Shown here piece after piece: positions 30,800-43,163 of a DNA stretch of 64,000 nucleotides. A program made the translations under genes and the position numbers. Within the stretch, counting starts at the first letter, position 1, and each line of letters begins with the position of its first letter. This stretch comes from Artemia franciscana (Eukaryota; Arthropoda; Branchiopoda; Anostraca; Artemiidae). The notes under the pieces were generated by a model. That model was not told the DNA's origin. It saw nothing but the letters and a program-made list of their open reading frames with translations, and searched no databases. Where the stretch lies: contig NC_088872.1 in the NCBI RefSeq assembly GCF_032884065.1, forward strand, positions 35,622,917-35,686,916. The letters run 5' to 3'.

Positions 30800-31740
30800 A
30801 CATTTTTTACATGACGAAGATTTGAAACTAGATACGTAATTGATATGGCGATCCCCGAAAGTTGACAGGCGTATCAGGGACCAGACTAGATTAAATTAGA
30901 AATAGTCGCTTCCCCAATTCGACCATCTGGGAATTTGGAAAAATTAGAAAAACTGAGGTATTTTCAACTTACGAATGGGTGATTGGATCTTAATAAAATT
31001 TGATATTAAGCAGGATTTCTGGTCTTAGAGCTCTTATTTTAAAATCTCGAGTGGATTCGGTGACATTGGGGGGAGTTGGAGGGGGAAACCAGCACTGTGG
31101 CAAGTTTGGTGCTTCTGGACGTGCTAGGACGATGGAAATTGGTAGGTGCGTCAGGAACCTACACAAATTGACTTGATTATAGTTGTTTCTCTGATTCGAC
31201 CATCTGGGGGGGGCTGGGGGGAGGGGAAATCGTGAAAATTGAGGTATCTTTATTCTATGAATGAGTGATCAGATCTTAATGAAACTTGATATATAGAAAT
31301 ATTTCATGTCTCAGGTGCTCCATTTTCTATTCGGATCGGATCCGGGGACACTGGGGGGTGGAGGGGGAAGTGGAAATCTTAGAAAACGCTTAGAGTGGGG
31401 AGATCAGGATGAAACTTGATTGGAAGAATAAGCACAATTTCTAGATATGTGATTGACATAACTGGACCAGATCTGATCTCTTTGGGGGAGTTGGGTGGAT
31501 TTCTAGTGCTTTGGTGATATTGAAAATAAGCACAGGTCCTAGATATGCTATTGACATAACCGGTCCGGATCCGCTCTCTTTGGGGGAGTTTGGGAGAAGG
31601 GGAGATATCCAGTGGCTTTCGCGAGTTCGTTGCTTCTGGACGAACAGTAAAATCGACATCTCTAGTACCGAGTCTAATTTTAGGTTTCGACCTCGTCACA
31701 AGTGCCATATGAGCTCTTGGCTCTTTTTTTTACTGCTGAT
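30800..31740 (-). repeat. R2 modular repeat, aged copy with both end modules
   Basis: One end module (GACAGGCGTATCAGGGACCA, 30860-30940) resembles that at 5870-5900. Core units follow with landmarks ATTGACATAACTGGACCAG and TTGACATAACCGGTCCGGA. The other end module, CGTCACAAGTGCCATATGAG near 31694-31713, is the complement of a block at 61519-61570. Open frames here come from the repeat. Confidence 0.75.
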
Positions 31741-32419
31741 GAATGAATGGGTCTGCAGAGTGTCTATGATAAAAATAAAAACTTAAATTGGAAATCATAA
31801 CTGATTTTTTCCCCAGGACGGAAGAGGGCAATTGTAAAAAAAGCTAGATAATTTGACTAGGATGTATCCAGAAATTCAAAGAAGTTTGAAGTGCTGGGGA
31901 TTGGACCCAAACTAGTCCTTGCCTTCAAAGCGAATCAAAGCCTATTTATCATAAATAAATAAAATGAATGTCAATCCAATATACGTCCCCTGAAATAGTA
32001 GTATTCTAACAAATTTTGAAATCATTCTCATTAAGAAAATTTTTGTCTTTTTGTTTTCAGAATAGCTTCTAGTTTAACCTCCCCCTCCCCAATGCCTGTA
32101 AAAGTAATTAATTCTTACAAATATAGAGGGATAGGAGCAAATTTGTCTTTTTTTAATTATTTTCAATGAGAATACAAAAAGTTTTATGACATGTTTATGA
32201 TCTATTATGATATATCAAATTTATTATGATTGACTGATGTTGCAGCGATAGAATTTTTTGACCCAGTATGTCCATGCTTGAGTATCAACAGCAGAAAATA
32301 ATTGGTAGAAAAACAACACTTCACAACGAAATTAATAATGGATGCAATTAACAATGATATTGCTTTCTTTGGCCTGCAGTGTATCTTGTAAAAATCATAA
32401 CAACAACATTGTATCAAAA
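31741..32419. other. Unassigned interval
   Basis: AT-rich, with short fragments that may be old repeat. No gene seen. Confidence 0.45.
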
Positions 32420-34490
32420 CCTGTTTCTTAACTCATCAATGATCGAGACACCCTGTCCCAATCATTAGCATTAAATACAGATTGCTTTTTCGGAAGCCGG
32501 TTAGAAGAAGGGCCACAAACACTGATCAGAGCACTAAAAGATAAAGGAAAATGATCTGACGTAAAATTGGAATCACTAACAACAACTTCCGCGATAGTTA
32601 CAGATGATGAAGACAAACATAGTCTAATTTAAATGTACTACCCGAATTATGGACGCAAGTAAAACTCATTCTTCAGTGCAACTACATAATCATCATTGAA
32701 CAGACCAAAAATAATACTTGGGGAATCATAATCACCAGAAGAATTAAGTGGGTCGGTTAAATCGTGATTGGAGTCACCAGTTACAATACAGCATAAACCA
32801 TGCTCTTTTATTTTTTGCAAACATTTAGATGAACGAACAGCACTAATGGCAAAAGTCTTTCAGATCGGTTGTCATGATAGTTTGTGGGCAGATAAACAGT
32901 TAGCACAACAAAATTCTGGATTCTATTTCCCAAAAAATCACTTGCTGAATTTCCAAAATAGATGAAGGAAAACATGACTTCGCAACGGTTGCTAGATCAC
33001 CACAAGGCCGGCCACAAGACTGAGAGCAGGATGCAGTAATCAATAACACTATGATTAGTTGATAGTTCCAAAAAGTACAAGCTCAAAGTAGTTGCAAAGT
33101 GCTCCTGAATACACACCATGTCATATTTAGATAAAAAGTCCTTTAAAAACAAAGACCAATTAAGTAAAATTTCATTTAATTTCCATCAGACAATTGCTTA
33201 AGAGATGGAGGGTCCTTGGTTTATTTCTTCATTGTAACTTGAGTGGGTGGGTTTTAGACTCGTTTTGATAGGAGTTTACAATATTTATCGCCTTATTAGC
33301 CAGACACCTTGCACTGCAGCATATATGGCCTTTCGTTTTGTACAATGTGCAGAATATATCTTTCATGCATCTATTATCCTTCATGGAGGTATGGTCAGAA
33401 GCACTGCAACGATCACAAATAGGCGTCAGTATGCAGTCGGTCGATTTGTGACCAACTCCATGACAGGTAAAAAACCTTTCTGGGAGGAACTTTACCTCTT
33501 CTGCAGACAGCTTCTCATAGCTGACCCGAACTGATACCGCAAGTAAATCTTCGAGATCCTCCCTGGTCCCAAAATATAGCTTAAACACTTTGGAACGCTC
33601 AAAGTTGCCGATTTCCATTGCCCTTGATGCACTTGGAACAAGGGATTCTACATCAGTATGAGTCTTGTTAGGTGGAACCTGCTTCAGGACTGCAATAAAC
33701 AGTTTCTCTTTGAGCATAGAAGCAACCTCATGCTTGCTAGCTTTTATTTTCTCAGCAGATGATTTAGGTTTGACATACAATCTTCAGTCAAGTTTCAACT
33801 TTCTTAGCTCACTTATTTCCGCTGAGTCGTGACAAACGCTGTCCAAAAGCTGCTCAAGAGCATCAGGGTTATCGAGAGATGTTGGCGTTTTTAGAACAAC
33901 AGCATAAGATGACTGAGGATTTATAGCTACTTAATTAGCAAGGCCTGGGGCTCTACTCCTCGAGGGACAGCCTAGGCCCGCACTTTAGCTGTAGACACAA
34001 AATTCTTGAATCCTAGGCATAAATCGCTTGCCTTTCGAGGTAGCATAGCGCTTGCCTTACCAACAAATGTAGGGATTTCATCTGGTTCATATATAACGAA
34101 CTTTAGTAGGGTCACTGAATTCTTATCACAACAGTCAAGAACTTTGAAAATGTCAGCAACTTTCTGCATCTCGGTTTGCCGAGTAGCGCCTTGCCATAGA
34201 CCAAAAAAGGTTTTTTCGCTTCGTTTACCAGATCTTCTGGTAATCGCAACCATTTTTAATGATACCGATGTTGGTATTTCCTTTTGATTTCGCTCTTACG
34301 GCAAAATTCATCACAGCATTCTGTACTAGTCCATCTGGCAGCATCCTGGGACGAACCCCAATAGACAAGGGAAGCGTCAGCCCCCGTCCCACGGGATCCT
34401 CGCAGTTTGAGGGAGACTCTCCCGCCAGGTACAACAGCACTTGCGACAGGGGACCGCTCCTCTTCTGCTTGTCAATCAGGGTTACTTAAA
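32420..34490 (-). mobile_element. Non-LTR retrotransposon, 5' part (ORF1 and endonuclease), degenerate
   Basis: Reading leftward on the - strand: a GC-richer 5' segment (34300-34490), ORF1-like frames (34225-34440 and 33972-34253), a zinc-knuckle frame (33229-33780), then an apurinic-type endonuclease region with YDMVCIQEHF near 33110 and DSNFTSDHFPLSFSAL near 32560. The SDHFP motif is the C-terminal catalytic segment of LINE endonucleases. The RT part is missing, so the element is broken on its 3' side, and frames are interrupted. Confidence 0.8.
33229..33780 (-). pseudogene. LINE ORF1 (Gag-like) zinc-knuckle fragment
   Basis: 183 residues. After a basic/hydrophilic N-terminal half come three cysteine/histidine clusters: CHGVGHKSTDC, CDRCSASDHTSMKDNRC and CTLYKTKGHICCSARC, the CCHC array typical of Jockey/I-type ORF1 nucleic-acid-binding proteins. 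The frame joins upstream pieces only through frameshifts, so the protein is not intact. Confidence 0.75.
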
Positions 34491-34660
34491 AAATGGCTTT
34501 GCACACTTAAATTGAAACCAGCACAAATCTATTTTACAAAATATGAACAAATGTCCAGAAACTAGGTCAGTAGATGACAACATATTTAATCCATATGAAA
34601 ATGTTTTGAAAGAATGATCACACAATTAACACTGGTCGCTGAGTGTTGAGTGTAACAATT
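34491..34660. other. Boundary segment before the duplicated block
   Basis: About 170 bp between the LINE 5' end and the duplication breakpoint. It ends with GTTGAGTGTAACAATT, which partly echoes GTTGAGTGTAAAG at the start of the duplicated block. Confidence 0.5.
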
Positions 34661-35677
34661 AACTTTTGTTGAGTGTAAAGGGAATTGATATCGCGTGATA
34701 GTTGATGAATCTTTTTTTTTTTTCGTTTATATCCGGGAAAGTTTTTTTTTTGTGAGAAAATAGATGCTCGTATATATAAAATGAAGTGTGTGTATGTGTT
34801 AGAATAGAAACCTTTTACTTTCAAAACAAAACTGGGTGATCGAATCGGTTTAGGGATTGGATTTTTTTTTTTCATTGCTTCTTTAAAGTTCCGTTTTGTC
34901 ACTCTGAACCTTATTAATTTTCTCGTGCTACTACAAACTAAGAAAACAATAAGGTTTTTTAGGAGAGAATTATCACCTAAAGAAAGGTCAGATCGTTCTG
35001 TTTTTCGTCTAAGAAAGACTTATATATTACGTAGAATTCCATCTAAATTGTATACTTTTATTTATCACCTCTGAAATTGACGTGTTCTCTAAAAAACTGA
35101 ATATTTTTTACTATTTATATTCAGGAACAAAAGAATGACTTGGGGGGGGGGCTTTCCTCTTGAAAATTGACGCTTTCAGCATAATGGCTGTGTGGTAACG
35201 AGCATGATTAGCTGATAATACTGAAGTAGCAGTAGAGTAAAAGATACTAGTTGATACGAGTTGGGTCCGTGAGCTTCAGCTTGTGCTTGCGAACCACCCT
35301 TGTCATGTTCGCTCCATCTATGAATCCTTGCCATGTTCCATTTGTGGCTAACAATTGTTGTCACGAACTTTTGTTCATGCCTGGAAGGACCAATAATTTA
35401 ATTTAAGTTGTGCATAGGTGGCAATGTGTATGCAACTAAAGTAAGCTTTAAACGTAAAAGCTTGGTGGGATAATGTGTTAAATTCACGCTTTTATTTTTC
35501 GTATTTTGAAGAGCAGTACTATAAGTTCACCAACGTTTGCTTCTATTTACTTTTTATTTTCAGTTTACTGTATGACCGCTGGAAGACATTTTTTTCATGA
35601 AATTCAAGCTTCTTTTTTGGCTCGTGGTACGTTTCTCATTAAAAAAGAAATTTGTTATTTTTTTTTCCTTTTTTTAG

Positions 35678-35875
35678 GACCAAGTTGAACACGGAACTAA
35701 CGTAAAGCCTGGTTTGTCCTCCACTCCAGCTGTTGAAGTTTCAAATGAAACTTTTGACAAAGAAGAGGAAGATAAAGAAAACTCTTTTGGTGATGACAAA
35801 GAAAATGAGGTTTCTACGACTGAATCAATGGCTGAACTTAGTTACCTCCTTAAACCAGGGCTTTGGTTTGATCAG
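35678..35875 (+). CDS. Duplicate of HURP-like exon 5 (intact)
   Basis: 66 codons with the same acceptor and donor as 9926-10123. Three bases differ and all changes are synonymous, so the tandem KEN motifs and the LLKPGLWFDQ end are unchanged. No duplicate of exons 1-4 is visible upstream, apart from the last 14 nt of exon 4. It could be used as an alternative exon by splicing from exon 4 (8920), or be unused. Whether it is expressed cannot be told here. Confidence 0.6.
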
Positions 35876-36842
35876 GTATAATTATTTTGTTTTTCTTTTT
35901 TTAATCAAAGATTCATATGTTCAGGCTTGTTAAATTTTTTCCATCAATGGTTTTGAATTGAAATGTAGGTTTTTGAAATGGACATTTTCACAAGTGTTCA
36001 GTCGCTGAATTTGATTTCTCATACCAAATCTTTATTGAAGTTTAAGGACCTACAAAAATATGAACTTGGTTCAGGTTAACTAAAACCAAATAATAAAAAT
36101 TGTTATTGTGAAACATTATTCGTCAAAAATCCGATATGTAAAAAAGAGAGCTCTTGAGGCTGTACGTTGACCTAGTCCAAGTGACGAGAGATCAAAAATT
36201 TTCGCGGAGGATGAACTCAGAGGAGGATATATTTTAAAATTAAAAAGACTTTTTGTTTAACAGTTTGGATAATTTACTTTAACTTGCTTTTAGTTCCAAA
36301 ATTGCTTTCGTTCTAAGATTTGCATGTCACTAGGGACCAAGAAATAGGCTGAATTAGAAAGAATACGTTTAATGTATCGAAAGGTATTAATACAGCAGCA
36401 AAATTGTAATGATCTGATTTAGAACAAAATTTAAGGCCTTGTCGTTAAACACTAAGCAGAGCATTACTGATCGGGTTGTCAAAGCCGCATTTACAAGGCA
36501 AGGAAAAATTGACTGAATGGGCCTCGGGCAGCCGAAGTAAAAAGAATCTTAAATAGTTCAGATTTTAATGAGCTCTAGAATAAGGATAAAGAAATGGTGC
36601 CTAAGATAGGAGGAATACTTACGGGGATGAAAACAGTTTTAAGCAATCAACATTTGTAAAATACCTGTGATATTGACGATTCAACATCCTTGTAGCTTTA
36701 TCGTAGTGATAATGAAATCAAGATATATGAAAAAGATTTAAGATAGTTTATGGCATTACGTACTACCTCTCTCCCGATAGAGGACAGAGGAAACATCGGA
36801 GAAGGATTCGTCCTAGTGAAGGTTTTTCTATGTGTCCAAGGC

Positions 36843-37555
36843 GTAAGATCAAGAGGTAACATTTTAAAAGGCAACAGATCAAAAAGTAACAAGTTGTGCA
36901 CTATCCCCATCGTTTATATTTAGTATTTATTTTTAGGAAACTTGTTTGATCTTTGCTGTTTAAATGACCAAGTGCTTTCAAGTGAGACTGTTGAGAGGAG
37001 TGTTGATTTAAATCAAAACATATCATAGGCATATAGGTTTTCAAAAAGGAAAAATTCAAGAATGACTGAGGGTACTAAGTTGGAACTTTAAGGGGATGAT
37101 GGGGGACGAAGATCAATTGACCCAGGGAATGTTGGGGGAGATGTTGAACTAACCAAAAGGCATTATATTTAGAGCTTTGGATTTTTGGAATGGTTTACCA
37201 ACTAGCATTAGGGAGGCCGAACACACTAGTTTCTTTAAAAAGGGTTAGAAGAAGTATTATTTAAATGAAGAAATATGGTGTATTCATTTTTACTAAAAAA
37301 AAAAAGATATGAAGAAAAACAGGGCATTTTTGTTTTAATTGATATAGTAATACGTTGAGAGTCAAAGGGTTGCAGCCGTCTATTAGCTGCCACATTGTGC
37401 CTTCCCTGCCCTCGGCGATTGTTGTGTTTTTATGTTTATTGTATGTGTTTCGTAAACAAAATAGTCAGTAGTCAAGCAGTTGGTGGTGACGAACTGTAGT
37501 AAGGAGCGACCCGGCTCAATGGTAACCCAAACTCTAAAAAACCGAATTTTGATGC
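36843..37555. mobile_element. Insertion specific to copy 2, with LINE 3' end and R1 end
   Basis: Sequence absent from copy 1, between CTATGTGTC and TTAGGTCC. Near 37180-37290 the + strand reads LDFWNGLPTSIREAEHTSFF followed by KKG, the conserved C-terminal tail of many LINE ORF2 proteins (WN-LP-I-A-S-FK). At 37472-37555 lies an inverted R1 end with TGACGAACTGTAGTAAGGAG. At least two elements accumulated here. Confidence 0.7.
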
Positions 37556-38664
37556 CATTAGGTCCACCTAATGGATATTTAGTAAGGACTGAAGGAATTG
37601 ATGTCTGAGTACTCAGCTGTACACGGTGGAAATGCTAATTTCGTCGACAATATATTAAGTGATGTGAATGTTGGGATTATTTGACGGATAGATTGGTATT
37701 ATAGGACAGGTTTTAGGATCCCTAGATTATTGTAAGATATTTTATAGGGCATGTTTTTATCTTCTAAAGCGACATTTTCATATGTTGTAAGTCTTGTTTT
37801 CGGCATAACGTGAATATTTCCTTGTATTTTTGGGGCTATTCTTGTTTGTTCTTTTTTGGTAGCAATAGCCCATTGCATGTGTATACGAAAATAAGTTTCT
37901 ATCTATACAGGTTGTTGACCTTCAAAAGTAGAGTAGAAAACGCGCCTTTAATGCTTAGGTGGATTAATCTAAGAATTATTTTTTGTATCTAATGATAATC
38001 TTGCGCAAAGACTGGTTTACCAAATTAGCTATAAGAACAACAATATTTTGACTTAATCTTATCAGAGAAACTCCATTTAGTTATGTGTTGTATTTGATTT
38101 CAGTTCAATTGCAATCCCGACACCCCCCATGCACAAACATACAAATCTAGCTAGTGTTTTAATGTTAAGCTTAAAGCTGATTCATTTTGGCTTGCATCTT
38201 TGATTTTTTATTGCCCATCAATAATTTGTTCATAATTAAAATCTAAAAAAAAACGATATAAGCGCATATATTGGTCCGGGTTTTTATTTTGGTGTGGGAG
38301 GGGGTCGAAATTTTCTGCAATGTTTTGTACATCGCTCTTTAAACTAAAAGGTGTAGACTTAATTCACATTCTTTTGGAATTTAATTGTTCGTCATCGAAA
38401 TTTGTCTATTGTTAACCTTTGTAGAATCACATTTCCATTAAAGTAGATAGGGGAGACCTGGCAAGATTGAGGCATAAACTATTTCAATACCTCAAGGTCA
38501 ATGTACTCTGTCCACTAATCCAAGTGTTTTATTTTTAATGTTGATTTGATAAGCAAACTATGCGGGGGAAAAGAGGTATATTTACTTCCCATCTAGGACT
38601 GAAAATTAAATTGAGCTGGGCCCAATTTATATCGAAGTTATGATTTATCCTCTTTTTTATTCAG

Positions 38665-38862
38665 AGAGCAGATACCTCAGCAGTTACATATGTGCCTTCA
38701 CCAATGAGTTCCCCAGTTAAGGAGGTAGAAAGACGTAAAAGTGGACGTCAATCAAGTATTCACAGTGTAAGGCGCTCTTCTAGGATTAGTTTGTTGCCTG
38801 GTATGAAGGAACGTCTCTCCCCTATCCAGACCACTGAAGGAGAAGATTTAATTCACTTTTGA
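38665..38862 (+). CDS. Duplicate of HURP-like terminal exon 6 (intact)
   Basis: 65 codons plus TGA, with the same TTTTTTATTCAG acceptor. Four bases differ from 12044-12241: one silent, two changing asparagine to glutamate and one changing arginine to lysine. The frame, stop and C-terminal GEDLIHF are intact. With 35678-35875 it forms a complete alternative 3' end for the gene, or a recent non-functional copy. Confidence 0.6.
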   Translation, partial: RADTSAVTYVPSPMSSPVKEVERRKSGRQSSIHSVRRSSRISLLPGMKERLSPIQTTEGEDLIHF

Positions 38863-38974
38863 ATTGTAAAAATTATTTTTAACACTGTATATCTGAGAAA
38901 TCTGTCTTTGTGATTTTATAAGGATTTGTGACTGTTTCTTTTTTTGCGTGTTCGATTGTTACTTTTACTTATGT

Positions 38975-39690
38975 AAGTCTCGGCTCAGTGGAACACAATC
39001 CCCCAGTGTGTAAAAACAGTTGACGTGCTAGAGAAACCTTTACTCTTTAAAGTACAATAAAGGGCTAGATGACCTTTTCTGGTCCTGTTGTATCATTCAT
39101 GCAGATCGTTTCTTACTTGAATGTCTCTACATTTAAAAAGATGGCGCAATAGCTTTGTCATTCCTCATGCTTCATCATTGTTTTGTCATTTTTCCAACAA
39201 ATGGTGAAATTAAAGAGTGTTGTAGTACGTTGGAAATCAGAATAAAATCGTCAATAGAGGGAACAACCGTAGAATGATAAATAAATGAATGATATTTTAC
39301 ACAAGTATAAAGACAGGAAGAAGAAATGGTGGGACAATTTTTTTACTTGATAAAAAACGGTCGGAAATTATATTTCACCAAGTCAAACAGGGCTTTTAAG
39401 AGCTAATGCTTAAAATATTCTCAATCTAAATGCCCGCTCCTTATCCTAGATTTCGCAGATTCATTTTTTGGTATTCCCATTACAGAAAAAAAAAACGAAA
39501 AAGTACCCCCTCTTCCCATTACATTCTGAAAAACAATTTTTCTGAATAATTTTTCCTTCCCTCCCCAGTGCATTTTCATGAGATGGTGCCATTACTTTTA
39601 GAGCGGACTTTATACTATTCTCATATGCTTACATTCTAGCAATTACATTACAACTCACAAAATATGTCTAAAGTGAGATAAGAAACAGCT
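38975..39690. other. Insertion specific to copy 2 just after the duplicated stop
   Basis: About 710 bp begin GTCTCGGCTCAGTGGAACAC and end before ACAGCTATTGC, where copy 1 runs on directly. No terminal repeats or coding region found; it would change the 3' UTR of any transcript from copy 2. Confidence 0.65.
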
Positions 39691-41454
39691 ATTGCAAAGG
39701 AAACGGATTTAAATATATCATCGTATTTGAGGTTAATTTTAGGACTTAACAAAGGGGCGATAAACATAAATGATTTTTCAGGATGAAAGCTAATATCCGC
39801 GTCCCTCTTCTACTTCTTCTTTTTACAATTAAATGTATAACGCGAATTTCTGAACGAAAAACTTCCGTATGTAGAAAAGTACATTCAGTTTTTTTTACAC
39901 CTAAAACTTCGTAAAATAATTAAGCAAAAAATATCGTCTTTAAAAAAATTATACTTCATTTTATAGCTTAGTATTCAAACATGTACGAGAAAATCCCTAA
40001 AAGCAATTAAATTCTATCTTGTTCTTTTTTTCACCTGTATGCGTACGTTTTATAGACAAGTAAGCTGAAATTTACGCCTAGTATGAAGTTGGCTGAGGAA
40101 AAAAGTCCTAATTTCTTGGCTCAAAAACTGAAATATAAAACTTTTCGGTTACTCTGATTCTTAAACGAAAAACGGGTTAAACTTTTAATAAGAAAGTGAG
40201 TTTTACGAGAAAAAAAAACGCCTTTTGTGCAATGATGAATGAAAGGTCGTTAGATATTCCAACGTGCATCAATTATGCGGAGGAAACTCTTTTTTCTTCT
40301 TTTCTAGCAAAGTTCAGTGTCCTATTAAAAGTTTAATCCGCTTTTCAAACCTTTCATTTTGTCTCAGTTATAAATAAACTGTCTTTTACAGCTCAAGAGA
40401 CTGTTGTACCATTTTGTCTCGACTTACCATTGTAAGTAAGATGCGCCTTGATGATTGTAAATTCTTCATTCATTTTACCGAAAAATTTTAAGTACTGAGG
40501 GAGTTTTAAAGGATAGTTACTTTGTTTTCTTAAATATGTGTATTTGTTCTAAATGTATATTGCGAAAAAAACGGAGGAAATTCTTTCTTAATTCCGTGTA
40601 TAAGCATAAAATTGCACAGAAAGGTTTTTTTAAAAGTTTTAATTGAGAGGAAGTGAAAGGTTGGCTGATAATCTAATAAAGTTTGTTCAGTTTCATTGGA
40701 GTGTGTTTTAAACCTTTTATGTTCGTTTTACTATGGAATTTTAGACATGTGTGCCAAAATAAATTTTACGTATTGTTCCGATTTGTTTTCTCTTGCTCTT
40801 AATCAGTTTTTAAGGCATGGTCAAGGTTATAAAGAGTAGGTAAACCAGGCCGCATCCAGGGGGGTTTGGAGGTTTGAAACCCCTCCCCGCGAAATTAGAC
40901 CGACTCGAAAATTTAAAAATGAATATAAAAAAAATTCGTTTTTTAAAGTTTGTTGTGGACAAACTCTCAACCCCCCCCCCCCAAAAAAAAAGAAAAAAAA
41001 ATCACAACCGAGGACTATACGGCTCTAAGGTTCCTCCCATATTTCAAGGCTTCTATTATTTTTTACACATAATTCATAAATTTTCATTTTGTTTGTTTTT
41101 TATTCAGTTATTTTCTAGCGATTCTATTCCAATAAAAATAAGCTCTTTCTCAGCCTGCCAATTTGGCTAACAAATAAGTTTTAAAATCGGGCTCGTCATC
41201 AGATCGTACTGATGATCGCTGTATATGTGATAAAAATATCCGCACTTTTGTACCTGTTTATTCACTGTCTAAATAAATAGATCCATCCCTATTTGAAAAT
41301 TTATTTGTTCGTCATAGAATGGCAGTGTGGTCTGAGAAAAGCATCGCGAATAATATTTTTTTAGAAATACTATCTTAAGGTGTTACGTTGAAAGTATATT
41401 AATTTGGCTAAATTATGCAAGGTAAACTGAAGAGAATCTAGTGTTGGCGGTTTT

Positions 41455-42120
41455 GCACGGCTATAAAAGGCATTAAGAAACTACTAGCACGGCAAAAAAA
41501 GGTCATTGATAAAATTGCCGGGGATCTGGGTGATGTAGCCAGACGACCTAATAGTAAAATATTGTACTGGCTTGCTAATAAATTTAGAGGGAGTAGTCAA
41601 CCTGGGTTTGTCCCAGTTAAAGGTAGGGACGGGGACACAACTAATTATAAGTAAAGAGACATGAGCAGAATATTTTGAGAATATGTTAAAACGTGATAGA
41701 GTGTAGGAGATATAGAGTAAAGTGAAAAAGTTGGTTGACACTTTGGATGTGAAGAAAGAATTCTTTTCTTACAAAGAATTAATGACAGTACTAAAAGGAT
41801 TAAAAAACGATTTTAAATATGGTGGTTGTGAGGTTACAGATGGTCTCTAAATATTGTGAATATCATTTTCGAAAAAGGGGAAGTATCTAGAGATTTTCGG
41901 AAAACACTAATTAAACCCCTCCGTGAGAAAGGTGATAAGAATGAGCGTGGTAATTATAGAGGTAGAGAGGCAAATTACTTAGTATGGTTACACATTTTAG
42001 AATTAGAGATGTAGATAAAGTTTTAAGAGAAGAACAACGTGGTTTTAGGAATGGTGTAAGACGCCTCCAGAAGATGTTCACTCTTAGATTAATAATTGAG
42101 TACCAGATGCTTTGGCAAGA
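41455..42120 (+). mobile_element. LINE fragment, copy 2 (with the duplication)
   Basis: The counterpart of 14310-14975, with the same broken RT-linker sequence and the phrase DKVLREEQRGF. It keeps 19 bp (AGATGCTTTGGCAAGAACC) before the small inverted-repeat element that copy 1 has lost between two ACC triplets. Confidence 0.8.
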
Positions 42121-42221
42121 ACCTCCGCCAAGCTAAAAAAAAAGAAAAGAGATGGAAAACTAGCTTTTGAAGTAAACTCAAGCAGTGTCCACTGAAGACG
42201 GCTTGGCGGAGGTCCTTGCTG
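42112..42221. mobile_element. Small inverted-repeat element, fuller copy
   Basis: Arms GGCAAGAACCTCCGCCAAGC and GCTTGGCGGAGGTCCTTGCT, one mismatch, around about 70 bp. Better preserved than the copy at 14964-15058. A MITE-like element or an RNA hairpin; family unknown. Confidence 0.65.
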
Positions 42222-42931
42222 AAATATCTTCTTTTGCCCTCTTCACTTCTTTTCTGTCCACTGGCTGATATTACCCTCGTTTTATTGATTATCTAACTAT
42301 ATCATCTTTTTATACGTCGTGACGAATTCTTGGACGATAATTTTTCGACGAAAAACATGATGGTCCACTCATATTAACGTAAATTTTAGAGGATATGAAA
42401 TGGACAGAATTGACCAAGAAAAAACTTGAATTTGTTCAACGTGTTATACTTCTTCAGGTGCAGAGTGCGTATGCCCACTTCATCCATAAACCTATTGTAT
42501 TCTTTGATTGCAAAGAGCCCCGAAATATTAGTCAGAGTCTTGGGGTTCTTGTCACTGCTTACAAACATCGATTATGTGAATGACAGCACATGAACTGGCT
42601 TGTTGTCAAATCATTTATCGTTAACTGTCTTACTGAATTATTGCGTAAAAAGTCAACAAAATCAACAACTTTCGTATACACCGCAACATTCGTGTAATTA
42701 TCAGGTGATGATTTATGAATAAAGACAGAACTCATTTGGTATTGACTTTACGCTATAAGACCTGATTCGCATGCTATAGAGTCGTTTGTGGGCTGAAAAC
42801 CTCCTATTTAGGGTATTAAATCGTGAAAACTTTATTGGTATATCTTACAATTTGCCTTTCCTTTTATATTGACCTTGTTTTGGCAAAAAACGCCACATTG
42901 CTGTGACACGAATTTATGTCATGACTGCAGC

Positions 42932-43097
42932 CAGGGTTGCCACCCCCTAGTGATTTATCACTATTTCCAGTAATTTTTTCATATTACCTAAACAAAAAAT
43001 CACTAAATCAGCACATAAATCCCTAGACTATTGAAGAAAATCACTAAGTCAACCTATCATTAACATCTAGTGATTTTTTCACTGGGTGGCAACCCTG
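42932..43097. mobile_element. 166-bp hAT-type MITE
   Basis: The left end CAGGGTTGCCACCC and right end GGGTGGCAACCCTG form a 14-bp perfect terminal inverted repeat with further complementary sequence inside (CTAGTGATTT and AAATCACTAG-like blocks). The flanks ACTGCAGC (42924-42931) and ATTGCAGC (43098-43105) are an 8-bp target duplication with one mismatch. No coding capacity. Confidence 0.9.
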
Positions 43098-43163
43098 ATT
43101 GCAGCTTCCGATCCTACCTACTAACTCGCTTTTGAATTACTTAAAAATGCTATCATTTGCTGA

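Larger units (their letters stand above)
34661..42651 (+). repeat. Segmental duplication, copy 2 (HURP-like exons 5-6 and flank)
   Basis: Same order as copy 1. It has extra segments at about 36843-37555, 38010-38160 and 38975-39690, and lacks about 145 bp present at 13050-13200. The start-to-start offset between copies is 25,754 bp. Single-base differences are sparse throughout, so the duplication is young relative to the other repeats in the window. Confidence 0.95.
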
